A DNA stretch of 64,000 nucleotides from Hygrocybe punicea (Eukaryota; Basidiomycota; Agaricomycetes; Agaricales; Hygrophoraceae): NCBI GenBank assembly GCA_963556145.1, contig OY744473.1, forward strand, positions 3,844,001-3,908,000, in the 5' to 3' direction. Of this stretch, positions 23,622 to 35,245 are shown in pieces. A model generated the notes under the pieces. It was not told the DNA's origin. It saw only the letters and a list, made by a program, of their open reading frames with translations, and did not search any database. The position numbers and the translations under genes were made by a program. Positions within the stretch are counted from its first letter, which is position 1. Every line of letters starts with the position of its first letter.

Positions 23622-26495
23622 TCAAGACCCGAGCGTTGGAATGTAATGCCGAATGCGCTCTGGCACCAGATCTGCCGGAAGCCGCGCAATCTTATCCAAT
23701 GGTGCCCTCTTAGCAAGGGCAAGAAGGTTCAGGCGAAGGTTTCGTAGGACTGGGTCCTCATCCGTATCTTCGTCCTTGGTTGATCCAACACTTCTCTCCT
23801 TGCGCCCAACATCCTCCTCGTCCACCCCATCCTCCTCCTCCTCCTCCTCTGCTTTTTCTGCTTCCGCCTCCCTCTCCGCCTCCTCCTTTTTGAACTTTCG
23901 TTTCAGCGGCACTCTTCCCGGCTGTGGTACGTCCACCGTACTGCCGTTACCCACCAGAGCAGGACCAACACGCAGACGACGATCGAGGTCGCTGATAATA
24001 CCCGCAGAGTAGTCCAATACGTGCATCAGCATGTCTGCATCTTCATACGCCATGCTACTCTCGTCCTCCTCCTCCTCCTTGCTCGTCCCTGCGTCCCCCT
24101 TGTGAGCCTTCTCATCGCTTTCTTGGCCCATGCTAGTATCTGCACCCGCACTCGCACCCGCACCCATGTCCTCCGACCGCATCACCTCCATCCGCCGGCG
24201 CTTCCATTCCCGCCCCGCCCACACCTCCTCGCTCCCAAACAGCTCCGCCGGCGAGCGGATCAAAGCACCCATGTCAATCTGGTGCGTCGTGATCTGACGC
24301 AGGGACGCGAGTTGCGCCGTTGCGGTCGGGTATTTGTACAGCGACAGCGAGATCTGATCGCGAATCGTTGTGGGTCCGGACGACGACGACGACGGGGAAG
24401 AGGTGTTGGATGTAGAAGGACAGGGGGGCGAGGTGGTGAGGTGATGGGCAGTTTCTCGCAGGAGAGCATGTCGCCCGCCGGTCAATGGGTCGGCCCAGTT
24501 TCGCGCTACCCATTCTGTAAGGGGCATACCTAAATTCGAGCACACACTCCAATCGGGCTGCATGCAGACCAGAAGAAATGAGTTTTGGCATTTTAAAAAA
24601 CAAGATGGATGATGATATAGGTGAGGGGGAACGAACAGGATTATCCCGGCCACTCGGATCAACAAACTCAGCCAAGCTGCGTACATATGCAAAGCCATCC
24701 ACACCCCCATACACCACATCTTGCACAAGATTCTCCGCCTCCCTCCCTCGTGCACGCGTCCAGTAGCCCACTTCATTGCCATCATACGCAGTGTCCTGTT
24801 GTAAGCTCTCCTTAATGGCCTCTCGCACCCTTTCCTCCGCCTCATCCTCATCCTCTCCGCCTTCACCCAGACCTTTCTGTCCTCGCGAGGCCATTTCCAT
24901 CCGAAGTATCCCTGGAAGACTAGCCAGCACACCCCAATCTGTGGCCTGTGCCTCCCGAGGAGCCTGTGCGGTACTGCTAGAGTCGTCTTCATCGCGCTCC
25001 TTGATCTTGGTGCGTGCGGACGCATTGCGTGTGAGAGTCCAGTGGCGACGCTTGTTGCGGGTCTGTTTGATGCTGGAGGTGGTGGTTGGGTTGGTATCCA
25101 GAGGCTGAATTGTTGAGATCGGTAGAGATGTTTGAGAGGAGTCCATGGGGTACAGATGTGTCAGGTGAGGTCGAGAGGGTGGATCCGGGACAAAGAAGGA
25201 CAGGACAGAGAAAGGGTCTTCCACTGCGATTATTAGGATCTGGGGCACAATGATAGACATCGCGTGATGAATAGTACGTACTCTCAGTGTAGTTTAGGCT
25301 GCCGTCTGCACAATACGGCGGGCCGCCCTTCTCTATGCGCATTCGCTCTTTCTTTGTACGGTAACGCTTGCCTATGCACGACAATGTCAACAAACAGAAC
25401 AATGACGTAAAAAAATTCGAGGGAAGGGTTCGGGCAAGCCACCTTTGAGCTTCAAGGAAAGCATCAGCTCAGCCCAGTCGGATCCGGCTGGGAATGTACC
25501 CAATCCGTCCTTGCGACCGGGAAGTCGTCCGTCTGGCTCGAGGGACTCCGAAATAAAGTGGGAATTGGACGCCTTCTTATTATAAGAGCTACGTCCCCTC
25601 CTATTCGAGGTTGGATACACCTGGGTAGAGGAGACCGATGCAGAGCGTTCGTGATCCATAGGTGTGCCAAACTGGTGGTGGTTATCATCGTCCTCGTCTG
25701 GATGCAAATTTTGGCCGTCGAGGGCATCGTCAAAGTCCCGCTCAATTTCGATGTTCCAGTCCGTCTCGTACTCAATGACGGTCGGGGCTGCCTTTGCGAT
25801 GTGATCGAGGGCCCAATTTTCGATGCGGTCGGCCTCGTTATGATATATTGTCCCAGGAAGATTGAATAATTTGGCGTTGCCTGTTACAAGACGGATGTCT
25901 GACTAAGGATAGTGTTAGCCAAGCGATTGGTGTGCCAGACGGTGCCATAGAAACGGACCGTGAAGTCTTCGAGGGAACGATAGCGCCCTCGAGTGACTTT
26001 CGTGGTCATCGTCCCGAAATCCATAGGACGTTTTACAACGTCCGAGTACCCGGAGACCTTGGATGGGTCCACTGGCGACAGGAAAAAGGCATAGTCATCC
26101 TTCCTGTAGGTCAATGTCACAAGTCAAAAGACGCAACAGACGGGGTAGGAGGACGAAACGGACTTTTTGATTTGCGCAATCAACTTTGAAAGAACCTCCT
26201 TCAAAGGTTTGAGCTTCAACGGACGCGGCGCCTTCTTGACATCGTCCCCTAGAGATTGCGCGCGAGAGGTCTTGTGCTTGGACTTGCTGGCGACCTTCTG
26301 CAGCTTAAGAGCGTTTAAAGACGGAAGAACAAGCGTCAGGCCTGAAGACGATGTTTTGCTTGTACCTGCGACTGGAAATGAGAGCTGATGAGCGTTGGTT
26401 GAGGACGACTCCAGGTTTTCATCCATTATTAATTTTGGCGAAGATGACTCGCAAGCTGCAAACACGTGACCCACTGACTCGTCTGTCACCGCCAT
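23622..26495 (-). CDS. Bromodomain protein, BRD7/BRD9-like chromatin factor
   Basis: The likely start is the ATG at 26495 (AVTDESVGHVF). Exon 1 has a Lys-rich stretch and ends LSKLIAQIKK. The bromodomain follows: DDYAFFLSPVDPSKV, GYSDVVKRPMDFGTM, then after an intron DIRLVTGNAKLFN with the conserved acetyl-lysine-binding Asn, and GTIYHNEADRIENWALDHI. Downstream are DWAELMLS, RYRTKKERMRIEKGG and a DUF3512-like region with several introns. The last exon is acidic (Glu runs near 23835-23860), contains MLMHVLDYSAGII, and ends RLPADLVPERIRHYIPTLGS. The layout matches BRD7/BRD9, subunits of SWI/SNF-type remodelling complexes that read acetylated histones. Family is well supported; complex membership is by analogy. 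Confidence 0.85.
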
Positions 26496-26902
26496 TGAAC
26501 TCAACTTTTGGGTCTTGGGCGAGGAGACCAAGTCGTATCTTTCCCGTCGACATCCACAATGTCTGACCGCCGTCGACTTTGTCCCGTGGATTATGGATTA
26601 GTTTCAAACTCAGTGCGTTAACATTGAAACTCAGGGCCTCGGCATCGCGCGCCGTAATACTAATAAGCTATTTTGTTGAAGTCATGCGTCACGTGTGCCG
26701 TTGGAGTTGAACATGAAGTGCATGAAATTAATATTCAAGCACAACCAACAACAATCCGCCCTTTCTTTCTAATATGTAATGTATAAATCCATTCAAACTT
26801 ACTTCCCATCCTTTTCTTACTACTAGTTTACAGGAGCGACGCCAATGATTCCGAGGGGTCCGAACTTGAACGTTTGAACCGCCATTCATCACTGCCGAGT
26901 CG
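26496..26902. promoter_or_regulatory. Divergent promoter region
   Basis: These 407 bases separate the bromodomain gene and a small plus-strand gene, which point away from each other. The region is moderately AT-rich, with short AT stretches near 26730-26780. I see no repeats, RNA genes or specific sites. Confidence 0.45.
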
Positions 26903-27277
26903 ATGCCACCTTTACCACGTCTTTACAACCCAGACTCGCGCCTTGGCCGTGTAGTCAAGTTCCGCGTCTTCGGATACGCCTTCTCTAGAGCAGCCTTGAA
27001 AAAGTGGGCCGACGACCACCAAATTGACCCCGAGGAAATGGAAGTCAATCGGCGGCACCTGACCTGGCAAGCCATCTCCCAGAAACTTCCCCCTGATTGC
27101 CGTCGAATAGCGCATGTCTACACGGACTCCGGAGCAATGGCGAGCTGTATCGTGATAGCTACGAATGATTCGGTGGGGGATCTGAAGAGAGCGGGGGATC
27201 TGGAGAGGATCAGAACTGTTCAAAAGATTCTGGATAGACGTACAGCTCCCGAATGGTATCGTCCTGACCTTAGCTAG
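26903..27277 (+). CDS. Small basidiomycete orphan protein (124 aa)
   Basis: This is a single-exon frame with a good ATG (MPPLPRLYNPDS) and a stop after APEWYRPDLS. The residues look like a compact folded domain: VKFRVFGYAFSRAALKKWAD, HLTWQAISQKLPPDCRR, CIVIATNDS, RTVQKIL. I recognise similar short single-exon proteins in other agarics, often in several copies, but no function is known. There is no signal peptide or membrane segment. Confidence 0.7.
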   Translation: MPPLPRLYNPDSRLGRVVKFRVFGYAFSRAALKKWADDHQIDPEEMEVNRRHLTWQAISQKLPPDCRRIAHVYTDSGAMASCIVIATNDSVGDLKRAGDLERIRTVQKILDRRTAPEWYRPDLS

Positions 27278-27482
27278 CCAGTTTATTCTACATTAATATT
27301 CTTTTGTTTGTCTTTTTTTATGTGAACGAGTTACAGGTCTAGTTCTTTCTGGTGTGACATAATACGGTTGAACCATTTCCATTTGTCAAAGATTGGATAC
27401 AGATAACACCATCCCGAAACGAACCAGAAGCCGTAACCCAAAGCACCAAACGAAAAAAAAAAGACCACAATTATCCAACGCT

Positions 27483-28380
27483 TTAAACGAGCAGGAGCCA
27501 TGCAGCAACTCCCGCGACAATCATGACCAACCCCCTCATCGTTGTCCCCGCATTTGGCACGGCGACACCCGTTAACCCGAAAGGCTTCTGTGTATTGGCT
27601 GCACCGCCAGCTGCTGTCGTTCCCGTACCGCCTCCTCCTCCCGTGACAGTGGCAGACGGAATGTGGCCAGTTCCTGCGGCAGATGTCGCTACAGCAATCG
27701 AAACGGAGACCTGAGGAGGGGAAAGGGTTGCATTGAATCAATGTTCGTTTTGTTTGTTGGATTGAAACGCTGTACACACGTCTAGATGAGGAACGGCATG
27801 TCCCGAAGCGGTGCAAGTATTATAGAACGCTGTGGGAAAAGAAAGAAAGAAAAAAAAGTGCTGTCAACACACGCACGCACGAAATGCAATGTATATAGAC
27901 GATTTCACTGACTATCAAGATCGGCCTGTCCTTCCACTTGATGTCCGACGGTGTAGTTACCAGATACAACGCAATCGACGCATGCTTGGAGGAAGTTCCC
28001 GTTGGCAACTGTACAAATACATGCCAAGTTACTGCCACATGTCTAAAAAAATCATGTTGAAGCTTTGAGCATCCAAAAGAAAAAATAATGCCAGTACGAA
28101 CGTTGACAGTGTTGATGATAGTTGCGCAACCGGCCTGACACTATTGGGAGATTACTCCCCGGGTAATCGTATGAAATAAGACGAAAACGAACTTGAGGAG
28201 GATATTCGTTTGGATCAAGAGTTCCAGTTTGACGCTTGACTACAGGACTTGACATGGCGAAAACTATAATATAGAGTACAAAGGAAATCAAGGCGATAAT
28301 TTCTGTGGTAGGTTGGACCCACCTTGGGTTGTGAAAGACAGCATGCAAAGCATTGAAAGCAAGAGAATAAGGAGCGACAT
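27483..28380 (-). CDS. Secreted Cys-rich GPI-anchored-type protein (CFEM-like)
   Basis: The start at 28380 gives a signal peptide (SLLILLLSMLCMLSF). Exons of 28380-28323, then from 28263, give PVVKRQTGTLDPNEY, then CQAGCATIINTVNTCGSNLA, CICTVANGNFLQACVDCVVS, then NTCTASGHAVPHLD. About eight cysteines are spaced in a CFEM-like way. A Ser/Thr/Gly linker follows (TGHIPSATVTGGGGG), then a C-terminal hydrophobic stretch (LVMIVAGVAAWLLLV), as in GPI-anchored cell-wall proteins. CFEM proteins act in haem or iron capture, adhesion or signalling. The aspartate typical of haem-binding CFEM domains is not evident to me, so the role is open. At least four short introns are present. Confidence 0.75.
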
Positions 28381-28540
28381 TATGCTCGTAGACGGATGGG
28401 GCTGGTTTTCCAAATGAATGTTGTAAAGAGAGTTTTAAGTCGACGCAGACACTGCAACCACGGCTGTCACAACAGGAACAGGAACAGGGAACAGGGAAAA
28501 CCCGAGAACTTTGTTGTCGCACCGAGCGATCAATAAATAC

Positions 28541-29786
28541 ATGATGGCAGCTATCAGACCCGTCTTCGTCGTCGCTGGAGTCGGCAATGCCTCCGGTACT
28601 GGTGCTGCAGCTGCGTAGGTCACTACCACTGGCAAGACCAAGTAATAATCCACTAACACCCACCTACTTATCGATAAGTCGACTCTTCGCGAAAGCAGGC
28701 TACAGTGTCGCCCTTGTCGCTCGCACCGAAAGCTCTTTGAAGAAACTATCTGACGAGATAAACGGTTCTGGTGGGAACGTATGTTCATTTTAAACCTTTC
28801 TACTTTGCGAATTGACGTTTTTTTTATATGTCAATCACATACAGTCTGCTCACTTTGCTATCCCCAGCTACACACCCAAAGAGATTTCCGGAGTTTTCGC
28901 TTCCATCCAAGCACACTTTCCGAGCCCGGCATTCTCCATCCGCGCAGCTCTCTTCAACGTTGGCCAGGGCATCTGGAAACCTTTCCTTGACCTCACTCCA
29001 GAGGACATACAGGTCTGTCTCGACACAAATGTCGTGGCCGCGTTTGCGTTTTCTAGGGAAGCCATCTTGCGGTTCAAGGAGAATCACATCGACACCGAGG
29101 CGAAACTGGGTGGTAGAGGCAAACGGGGTACATTGATGTTTACCGGCGCTACTGCGAGTATCAGGGGAAATACCACCACTTCCGCATTTGCTGCCGGGAA
29201 GCATGGATCAAGGGCGTTGTCGCAGAGCTTGGCCAAGGAGTTTGGTAAGGAAAATATTCATGTCAGTTTAACTTCTCAAATCCATTTCAGCGCTGATCCT
29301 TTGCTTTTTTTTGCATTGCATCGCAGGTCGCCCATGTGAGTATAAGACACAAAGGTTTCCCTTGTGATCGCTTTTGTTGCCACTTTTTTTGTGACATATG
29401 TCCCAGGTCATCATCGATGGAGGTCCGCCGACCCCTTGTTGTGTTGTTGAATTAATAAATAACAACGCTTATCGACAGGGATATTAACTGATCGCAGCCG
29501 CAACTTGATGACCGATCCCAGTTGGGCCGAAAATGAAAGCCGCAGACTCAATCCCGAAAGTATCGCTCAAGTGAGCCATCTCCAGATGTCACCCCCCAAC
29601 GTTCAACTAACTCACCGCTGTGCTACACTCAGTCATACTTCTACTTGACGAATCAGGACAGTTCTGCGATGACCTGGGAGCTCGATCGTACGTCTTCTCT
29701 TCCCCTTCACCTACTTGTCATTCTTTGCACATGTTCATGGCATTGGCTTGAATGTTGCAGTTCGACCGGCTCATGAAAAGTGGTAA
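28541..29786 (+). CDS. Atypical short-chain dehydrogenase/reductase (262 aa, two micro-exons)
   Basis: The exons are 28541-28614, 28679-28778, 28845-29261, 29327-29335 (9 nt), 29407-29422 (16 nt), 29479-29570, 29633-29687 and 29761-29786. They give 263 codons including the stop. The Rossmann nucleotide site is VVAGVGNASGTGAAAARLFA. Downstream are ALVART, FNVGQGIWKPF, NVVAAFAFSREA and TLMFTGATASIRG. The usual YxxxK catalytic pair appears as FAAGK (SAFAAGKHGSRALSQ), with Phe for Tyr. This is shared by a known divergent SDR subgroup with VAHVIIDGGI-type C-termini and is not a local mutation as far as I can tell. The micro-exons encode VAH and VIIDG, the conserved strand. The substrate is unknown. 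Confidence 0.85.
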
Positions 29787-29954
29787 ACTCAGCAACGATT
29801 GTGAGCGTTCGAATGTATTGTCAGAATTGTAATTGTACCCCGAATAAATTTAAGGCAGTGGCAGTTGACGTTGCAGATTACAATATTACAGATGATCCTC
29901 GATATCAGATATCAATTTGACTGCACACGTCAACAGCTATTGAACATAATCTAT

Positions 29955-30530
29955 GAATCTGAAAGGCCCCAACAACGCATCAGGTAGCAGCAATGATGTG
30001 CTGCTTCACGCTATCAACGTGCTGGATTCTGTATGCATTTGCTTCCATTTTCGCGCAACGATTGTATGAGATACATATCTATTTGGGTTCATCCTGCCAG
30101 CCCCAAAATATAAGGACGTCGAATCATTGGGCAAGTTTGGATATCACTAGTATATCACTACCAACATTATAGCGTTTCGCTCATCCAAAGTGAAGCAGTA
30201 GTAGACGCCCAAGTGAAGGACGGGGGTCGCCAGCCCCCAACAACCTCTCTCCATGTTCTAACACTCTTCGAAGGTCTTTTTTTTCGAGATCCCGAGCCCC
30301 TCTTTCGCTCTTTGTGGCATTGTGGTACGGTTTTTGTGTCATCTCGTTAGCGACCTCGTCGATTTGCGACTGCCATGTTGGTCATTGATGGGGATATGCC
30401 AACTCGGTCAACCGTGACACCGATTGAGAACAATTTCTCGGGTGAAACTGCCGCCGCCGCCAGTGGTACATCAGAGTCGTGGAGTCGTGTGGTAGACGTT
30501 GGTCATGCAGCCTTTTTCACATGGTGACAG
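29955..30530 (-). pseudogene. Degenerate acireductone dioxygenase copy
   Basis: This sequence aligns by eye, in the same order and orientation, with the intact gene at 34276-35034. The C-terminal exon, the exon with the [13 protein letters not shown] region and the 5' coding part are all recognisable. The central exon carrying the HxH metal ligands (HMHEDEE in the intact copy) is missing: the sequence jumps from the GDLL-like part (near 30225) to the FFEE-like part (near 30260). A GCC-repeat insertion (near 30450) and frame breaks are also present. It cannot make a working enzyme. Confidence 0.8.
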
Positions 30531-30876
30531 TCGATTCAGCAGTCTCTAGTAAGTAGTACACGATCTTCCGACGAAATGTTTACTGATCTAGACATATCTA
30601 TTAGTCCTGTTCCTGCCATGGTTATTACCGCCACCAATATCCTTCCAGGTAGCTCGAGGCCCTCGGAGTCCTCACCCGCTATTGCTACGGCCAGCATCGA
30701 CATTGCTAGAATGCGCGAACATGGCACGGCGAAGGCGCAAGAATGTCAAACAGAGGCAGCTGGGCGTCTTTTCCTGAGCTTATGGAGCAATTGATGTGGG
30801 AAGTTCCACCGATATACCGCGGGCGCTTGGTGTGTGAACTGGCTGACAGCCGCTTCTTCTACCTGAGCCGCCTTGT

Positions 30877-33800
30877 ATGATGGAGTCCGAGTATAACTAC
30901 TCACCCATTCCGCCGTATAGACTCTCACGGCAAGAATTCACATGGGATGAAGCTATGTTCGATACCTCCGCCCAATCGTATTATAGTGGCGGTCCGCCAC
31001 CGGAGCAAGACGCCTCCCCCTCGAAGGGGAGTTCTCCTGCAATTGAATTAGTCTTCCAGCCATCGAACAAGGGTTCAATGGATGTAGCGATGCACAGGCC
31101 ACCACCCGATTCCGTAGAGCTACCTCACATACAGTTCGATCCTTCGATAGCTTACCACCAATCAAGTCCTGTAGGTGCACAACCAATTCGACAACTTCAA
31201 CCGCTCTATACTCCCTTTTACAGGTAAGATATACCCTTTAGTTCATCCTAAAGAGCCTCCACAGAGACCTACTGACTCATTTCTCAGCCCTATTCTCACC
31301 CCTCATCTCTTGGCAAAACCAGCTGTAGTTACGAGCGGTCGATTGTACGTACCTGTCGACATAGGAGTTTTGTAGCTCAAATATTGCTGTGGTAGATCCT
31401 TACCTCCCAGCCATCAAGCCCCACACAATCTATCAAAGCCACAGCCGCTCACGTCTCAATATAATGGAAATATTACGACAAGGAAGGAACCTCAGGCTCG
31501 TCGACGACCTAAGCCACGGAGCCCGCCACCTATGTTCTCCAGCGCACCAATTTCACGTCACCCCTCGGGTCCAAGGATGAGGCCAAACAACAGACTCCCA
31601 GTAGACTTCACTTTCCCGTCACTGCTCACGAACTTCCCCAGATCAGCTGCATCCACCAGACCCCAGAACTTGCATGAAGGTGACATCCACCTCGCATCCT
31701 TATCCTCTCTCGATGGAATCCCCCTCACGGCTTTGCCTGTAATGACATCCTCCCCTCTGACACCCATGTTACCCTCAAATCAGACGACGGGACTCGCCCA
31801 GGCCTGCGACTCCCCCGTGCAGAGGACACCCGCCGTCCTTCCCTCTTCCCGCCAAGACTTCGTCGACAACCAGTTACTGCACTCACAGGAAGCCGTCCCT
31901 CTCAATGGCGGCTCCTCTGGCTCGGGTGACATCGACACCGACGATGGGCTTGGGAACACCTGGTTGACGCGTCCGAGTCTGAACCCAAGCCCAAATGCAA
32001 GTCCCGACTCCAGGTATCGCGAGGTTATTGCTTCAGTCCCTACGGATACATTCCTTCATCTGCCCATACCGACTCAACTTTTACCGAACATGAGCCCATC
32101 TTCGTTGGCACTCTTGTCGCATGAAAAAGTTGACAATCATCCCATTAGAGAGAGCCACGAAAATATCGGCACACTTGAATCCGAGGCATCAAGTAGCACC
32201 GTTGCGGATATAATCTACTCCCGAGATGACGGCGAGGTGAGAAATAACACACTGGCGAAGATGGTCTTAAATCCTGACCGTTCTACCTTGAAAGGCAACA
32301 GCAACTATAACATCTAATGTTCTTCTTGCCAACAATGCACTCGAGCATGCCGTCAAGCACTTCGATACTCTACAAATCATCATGGGGCAGTGTGGACTCT
32401 TGCCATGGGATTTCGCGGTTGATGTTGGATTTGTCGAGGAGCTCCGTGAACGAATACAAGGAATTTATCTGTACTGCCGAAACCAATTGGACGAGAAGAT
32501 TCAAGCATCTTTGGTTGAGCTATTCCATCCATTTCCATACACGATATTACCGCTTCCGGACAGCAACATTTCAAGTGTTGGAGACAGTATAAATCACTCG
32601 TCTCCGCAACAAGATGCTGAGAGTGGCCAGGATAGAGGGAAACAGCGTACTGGCCAGTCGAGTTTAGGAGACCACGAAGGTGGTGGAAGCTTGGGTGGAA
32701 ATGCTGGCAGAGAGGGACAAGACCAAGATGGCTCTGGAGATGACACTGGCGGTAACGGTAACGATGGTCATGGTCAACCCAGCGTACCTCATAGTAAACT
32801 TCTCGGTGGAGGTGTCGGCAAAAACAGCCAGAACCGCAAATTGCGCGGCGACTTCGAGTCCACTGCAATCTGTTCAATAACAGAGCCACAGAGGAAAGAA
32901 ATCCAGAGATTCAAAATGCGAGCGAATATAGAGATTGAGGTAATCGCCATGTTATTTCGCAAGGTTGATGGGCTGATAAGGACACAACCATAGATACAGA
33001 AGACTGAGCAAGAGGCTTGGATTTCAACCAAGATTTTAGAATTGAGCATTAAACCGAACCCCGATCAGCCTTTCTTTCTGGATCATTATGTGATAGAAAT
33101 GCTCCCTGGATCTAATGCTTACAATGTGCGCCACGCACGGCCAAGGAATCATGTTATCGAGCCATATACGACCTCACGGACTTCGGAGGTATCAGTTCAT
33201 GGTACTTTATCGATGATTCCATCAATAGAAGTTGGTGGCCGACGAGCTACACAACAAGCCATATTACGACATCCAATTTGCTTTGAATACCACGAAAATC
33301 TGCACGAGGATATTTCCTCGCTATGGGAGTTTTTCATCGAGGATAAAGTCATCCGGAAGGGCGAACTGTACTTGGGGCCTGGGGACCGCTTGTTACCCAG
33401 TGCTACGTTCGATGAACCCATGACACTGCTTTGCGAGTTGCATCCCATAACTGTTCTCGTTGCTTGCTATTACACAAAAGGCCAGCTGGAATCTCGATGG
33501 TTATCTCATTGGTTTTCCCAATGGAAGGAAAGAGGAAAGGTTGGTTGGCGGAACTTTTGTCATGAGACGACCATCGTCATACCTGTTGTGGAATGGCCCG
33601 ATGACCGCAGACTTTACCGTCTTCCCATACACGTTCCCCTTTCGGATGAGGCGATGGATGTTGATTGCACCCCGGAAATATACAATCACATACAGGACGG
33701 TCCCCGCGGATTGATCTTCAGCACCTCTGCTTCCAACAAAGCTTTTGCTGTTAGACCCGATTTCCCAGTGTACCCCTCGCCGCCCACAAGCGAGCACTGA
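30877..33800 (+). CDS. Unknown agaric protein, left duplicate
   Basis: The frame starts at ATG 30877 (MMESEYNYSPIPPYRLSRQE) and continues through a Pro/Ser-rich, probably disordered N-terminal half. Donor-like GTAAGATA follows ...TPFYR. The C-terminal part is more conserved: VLLANNALEHAVKHFDTLQI, LPWDFAVDVGFVEELRERIQ, LDEKIQASLVELFHPFPY, a Gly-rich linker, an intron at 32940-32993, then FFLDHYVIEMLPGSNAYNVR, GWRNFCHETTIVIPVVEWPD and the stop after PSPPTSEH. Near 32315 the frame ending in NSNYNI does not join the next segment. Either a small intron or a 1-base frameshift is present, so this copy may also be weak. I know no function and no recognisable domain. Its duplicate lies at 35246-37639. 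Confidence 0.55.
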
Positions 33801-34275
33801 GTACTGAGTGTCAAACGGGCGAATGGAGACAACATCAACCATGGCATTTTGTGAGTCCTCCTAGCCCTTATTGTTTGGAACGGAAGAACAGGGTTGTGCT
33901 TGCTTGGTAACCAATACAACTATTATTGTCTTTGGAAGCCTTTTTCTTTGGAAGCCTTTTTCTTCATGTATGGATTATGTTGGTGGGATTTTGATTGAAC
34001 TCCTGGATCGATGTAGGCCGTGACATACATGATAGTTGGTACACAAGATACCTAAAAAGATTTTAACCAACTAATGCTGCCAGGGTCATTTAGGGCACGT
34101 AGTTGTTGTATCATCTAATAAAACGTCCAATCTTGTTATCGGGTGAGACCCAGTTCTGGTTGGCAAAAGACGATTATGACCATCCTTAAACAGATATCGA
34201 TCTGAAATTCTGAATACTGTACAGCGATTCAACAGAATTTGTGAATCTGAAAGGTGTCACAGCCCCGACAACGCA
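33801..34275. other. Intergenic spacer between duplicated units
   Basis: This holds the 3' flanks of two converging genes. It contains a direct repeat of TCTTTGGAAGCCTTTT (about 33934-33965). From about 34235 the sequence matches the left edge of the first unit, marking the duplication junction. No gene is seen. Confidence 0.5.
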
Positions 34276-35034
34276 TCAGGCAGCGGCAGTGACGTGCTGC
34301 TTCACGCTATCAACATATTGGATTCTGTATGCATTTGCATCCGTTTCGGCGCTGCGGTTGTGAGGTATCCATTTCGGTTCATCCTGCGTACCGGCCCAAA
34401 ATATCAGGATGTCACGTAAAAACTGAATCATTGGGCAAAGTTTTGGATATCACTACTAACCTTGAACAATCGCATCGCCTTGATCGCGTTCCGCTCATCC
34501 AAAGTGAAGCGGTGGTAGATGCCCAAGGGAAGGACGAGGAGGTCACCGGGACTCAGCTGGATGCGAATCCACTCGTCCGTGGAGTACTCTGTTGGAATAT
34601 ATATGTTGAGGGGGGTACATTCATGCGATAGCAAGAGGGTACGTACCTCGTACATCAAAGAAACCACTACCAGACAGAATATACCTAATTTCTTCATCTT
34701 CGTGCATGTGCCTTTGTATTGCAAAACAAAAGGTGAACAATCGATTTCTATCTTCATGTCAAAATAATGTTACTCACTCTTCGAAAAAGGTCTTTATTTT
34801 GCTCTCGTAGAGATCCCCGAGCCCCTCTTTCGTGACATTGATGGTATCACGGTTTTTGTATCCTCTCTCGTTAGCGACCTCGTCGATTCGCGACTGCCAT
34901 GTGCCTTGGTCATCGATGGGGATATGCCAACTCAGAACACCGATTGAGAGCAGTTTCTCGGGCGAAACTGGTACACCAGAGTTGTGTGGTAGACGTTGGT
35001 CACCGGGGACGTCGTCGAAGTAGTAGGCCCGCAT
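34276..35034 (-). CDS. ADI1: Acireductone dioxygenase (methionine salvage)
   Basis: The enzyme is a metal-dependent dioxygenase that oxidises acireductone to the keto acid precursor of methionine and formate in the methionine salvage pathway. The start at 35034 gives the family N-terminus [20 protein letters not shown]. Further ATGs upstream in frame exist but lie outside the usual length. Then come [10 protein letters not shown], the metal site [20 protein letters not shown] (two His and a Glu), and [20 protein letters not shown] with the fourth ligand His. The C-terminal exon reads [20 protein letters not shown] and ends HVTAAA. It has four exons with three short introns. Length and ligands are complete. 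A broken duplicate lies at 29955-30530. Confidence 0.93.
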
Positions 35035-35245
35035 GCCAGTGACAGTTGGACAACGACTTTGGTCACGTGAATCCTCGAGTATCCTCATGGTTTCTCCAAG
35101 CACTGTCAAATAATTTTATCTCTACCTCTAATCCTCCCTTCCGAGTCTCTCCAATAACACAGAAAATTATTTCATCGGCTTGCCCGGACCCTTCAAGTTT
35201 TCCCTGTCTCAAATCTGACCACTCTGATGACCCACCACTGGACTA

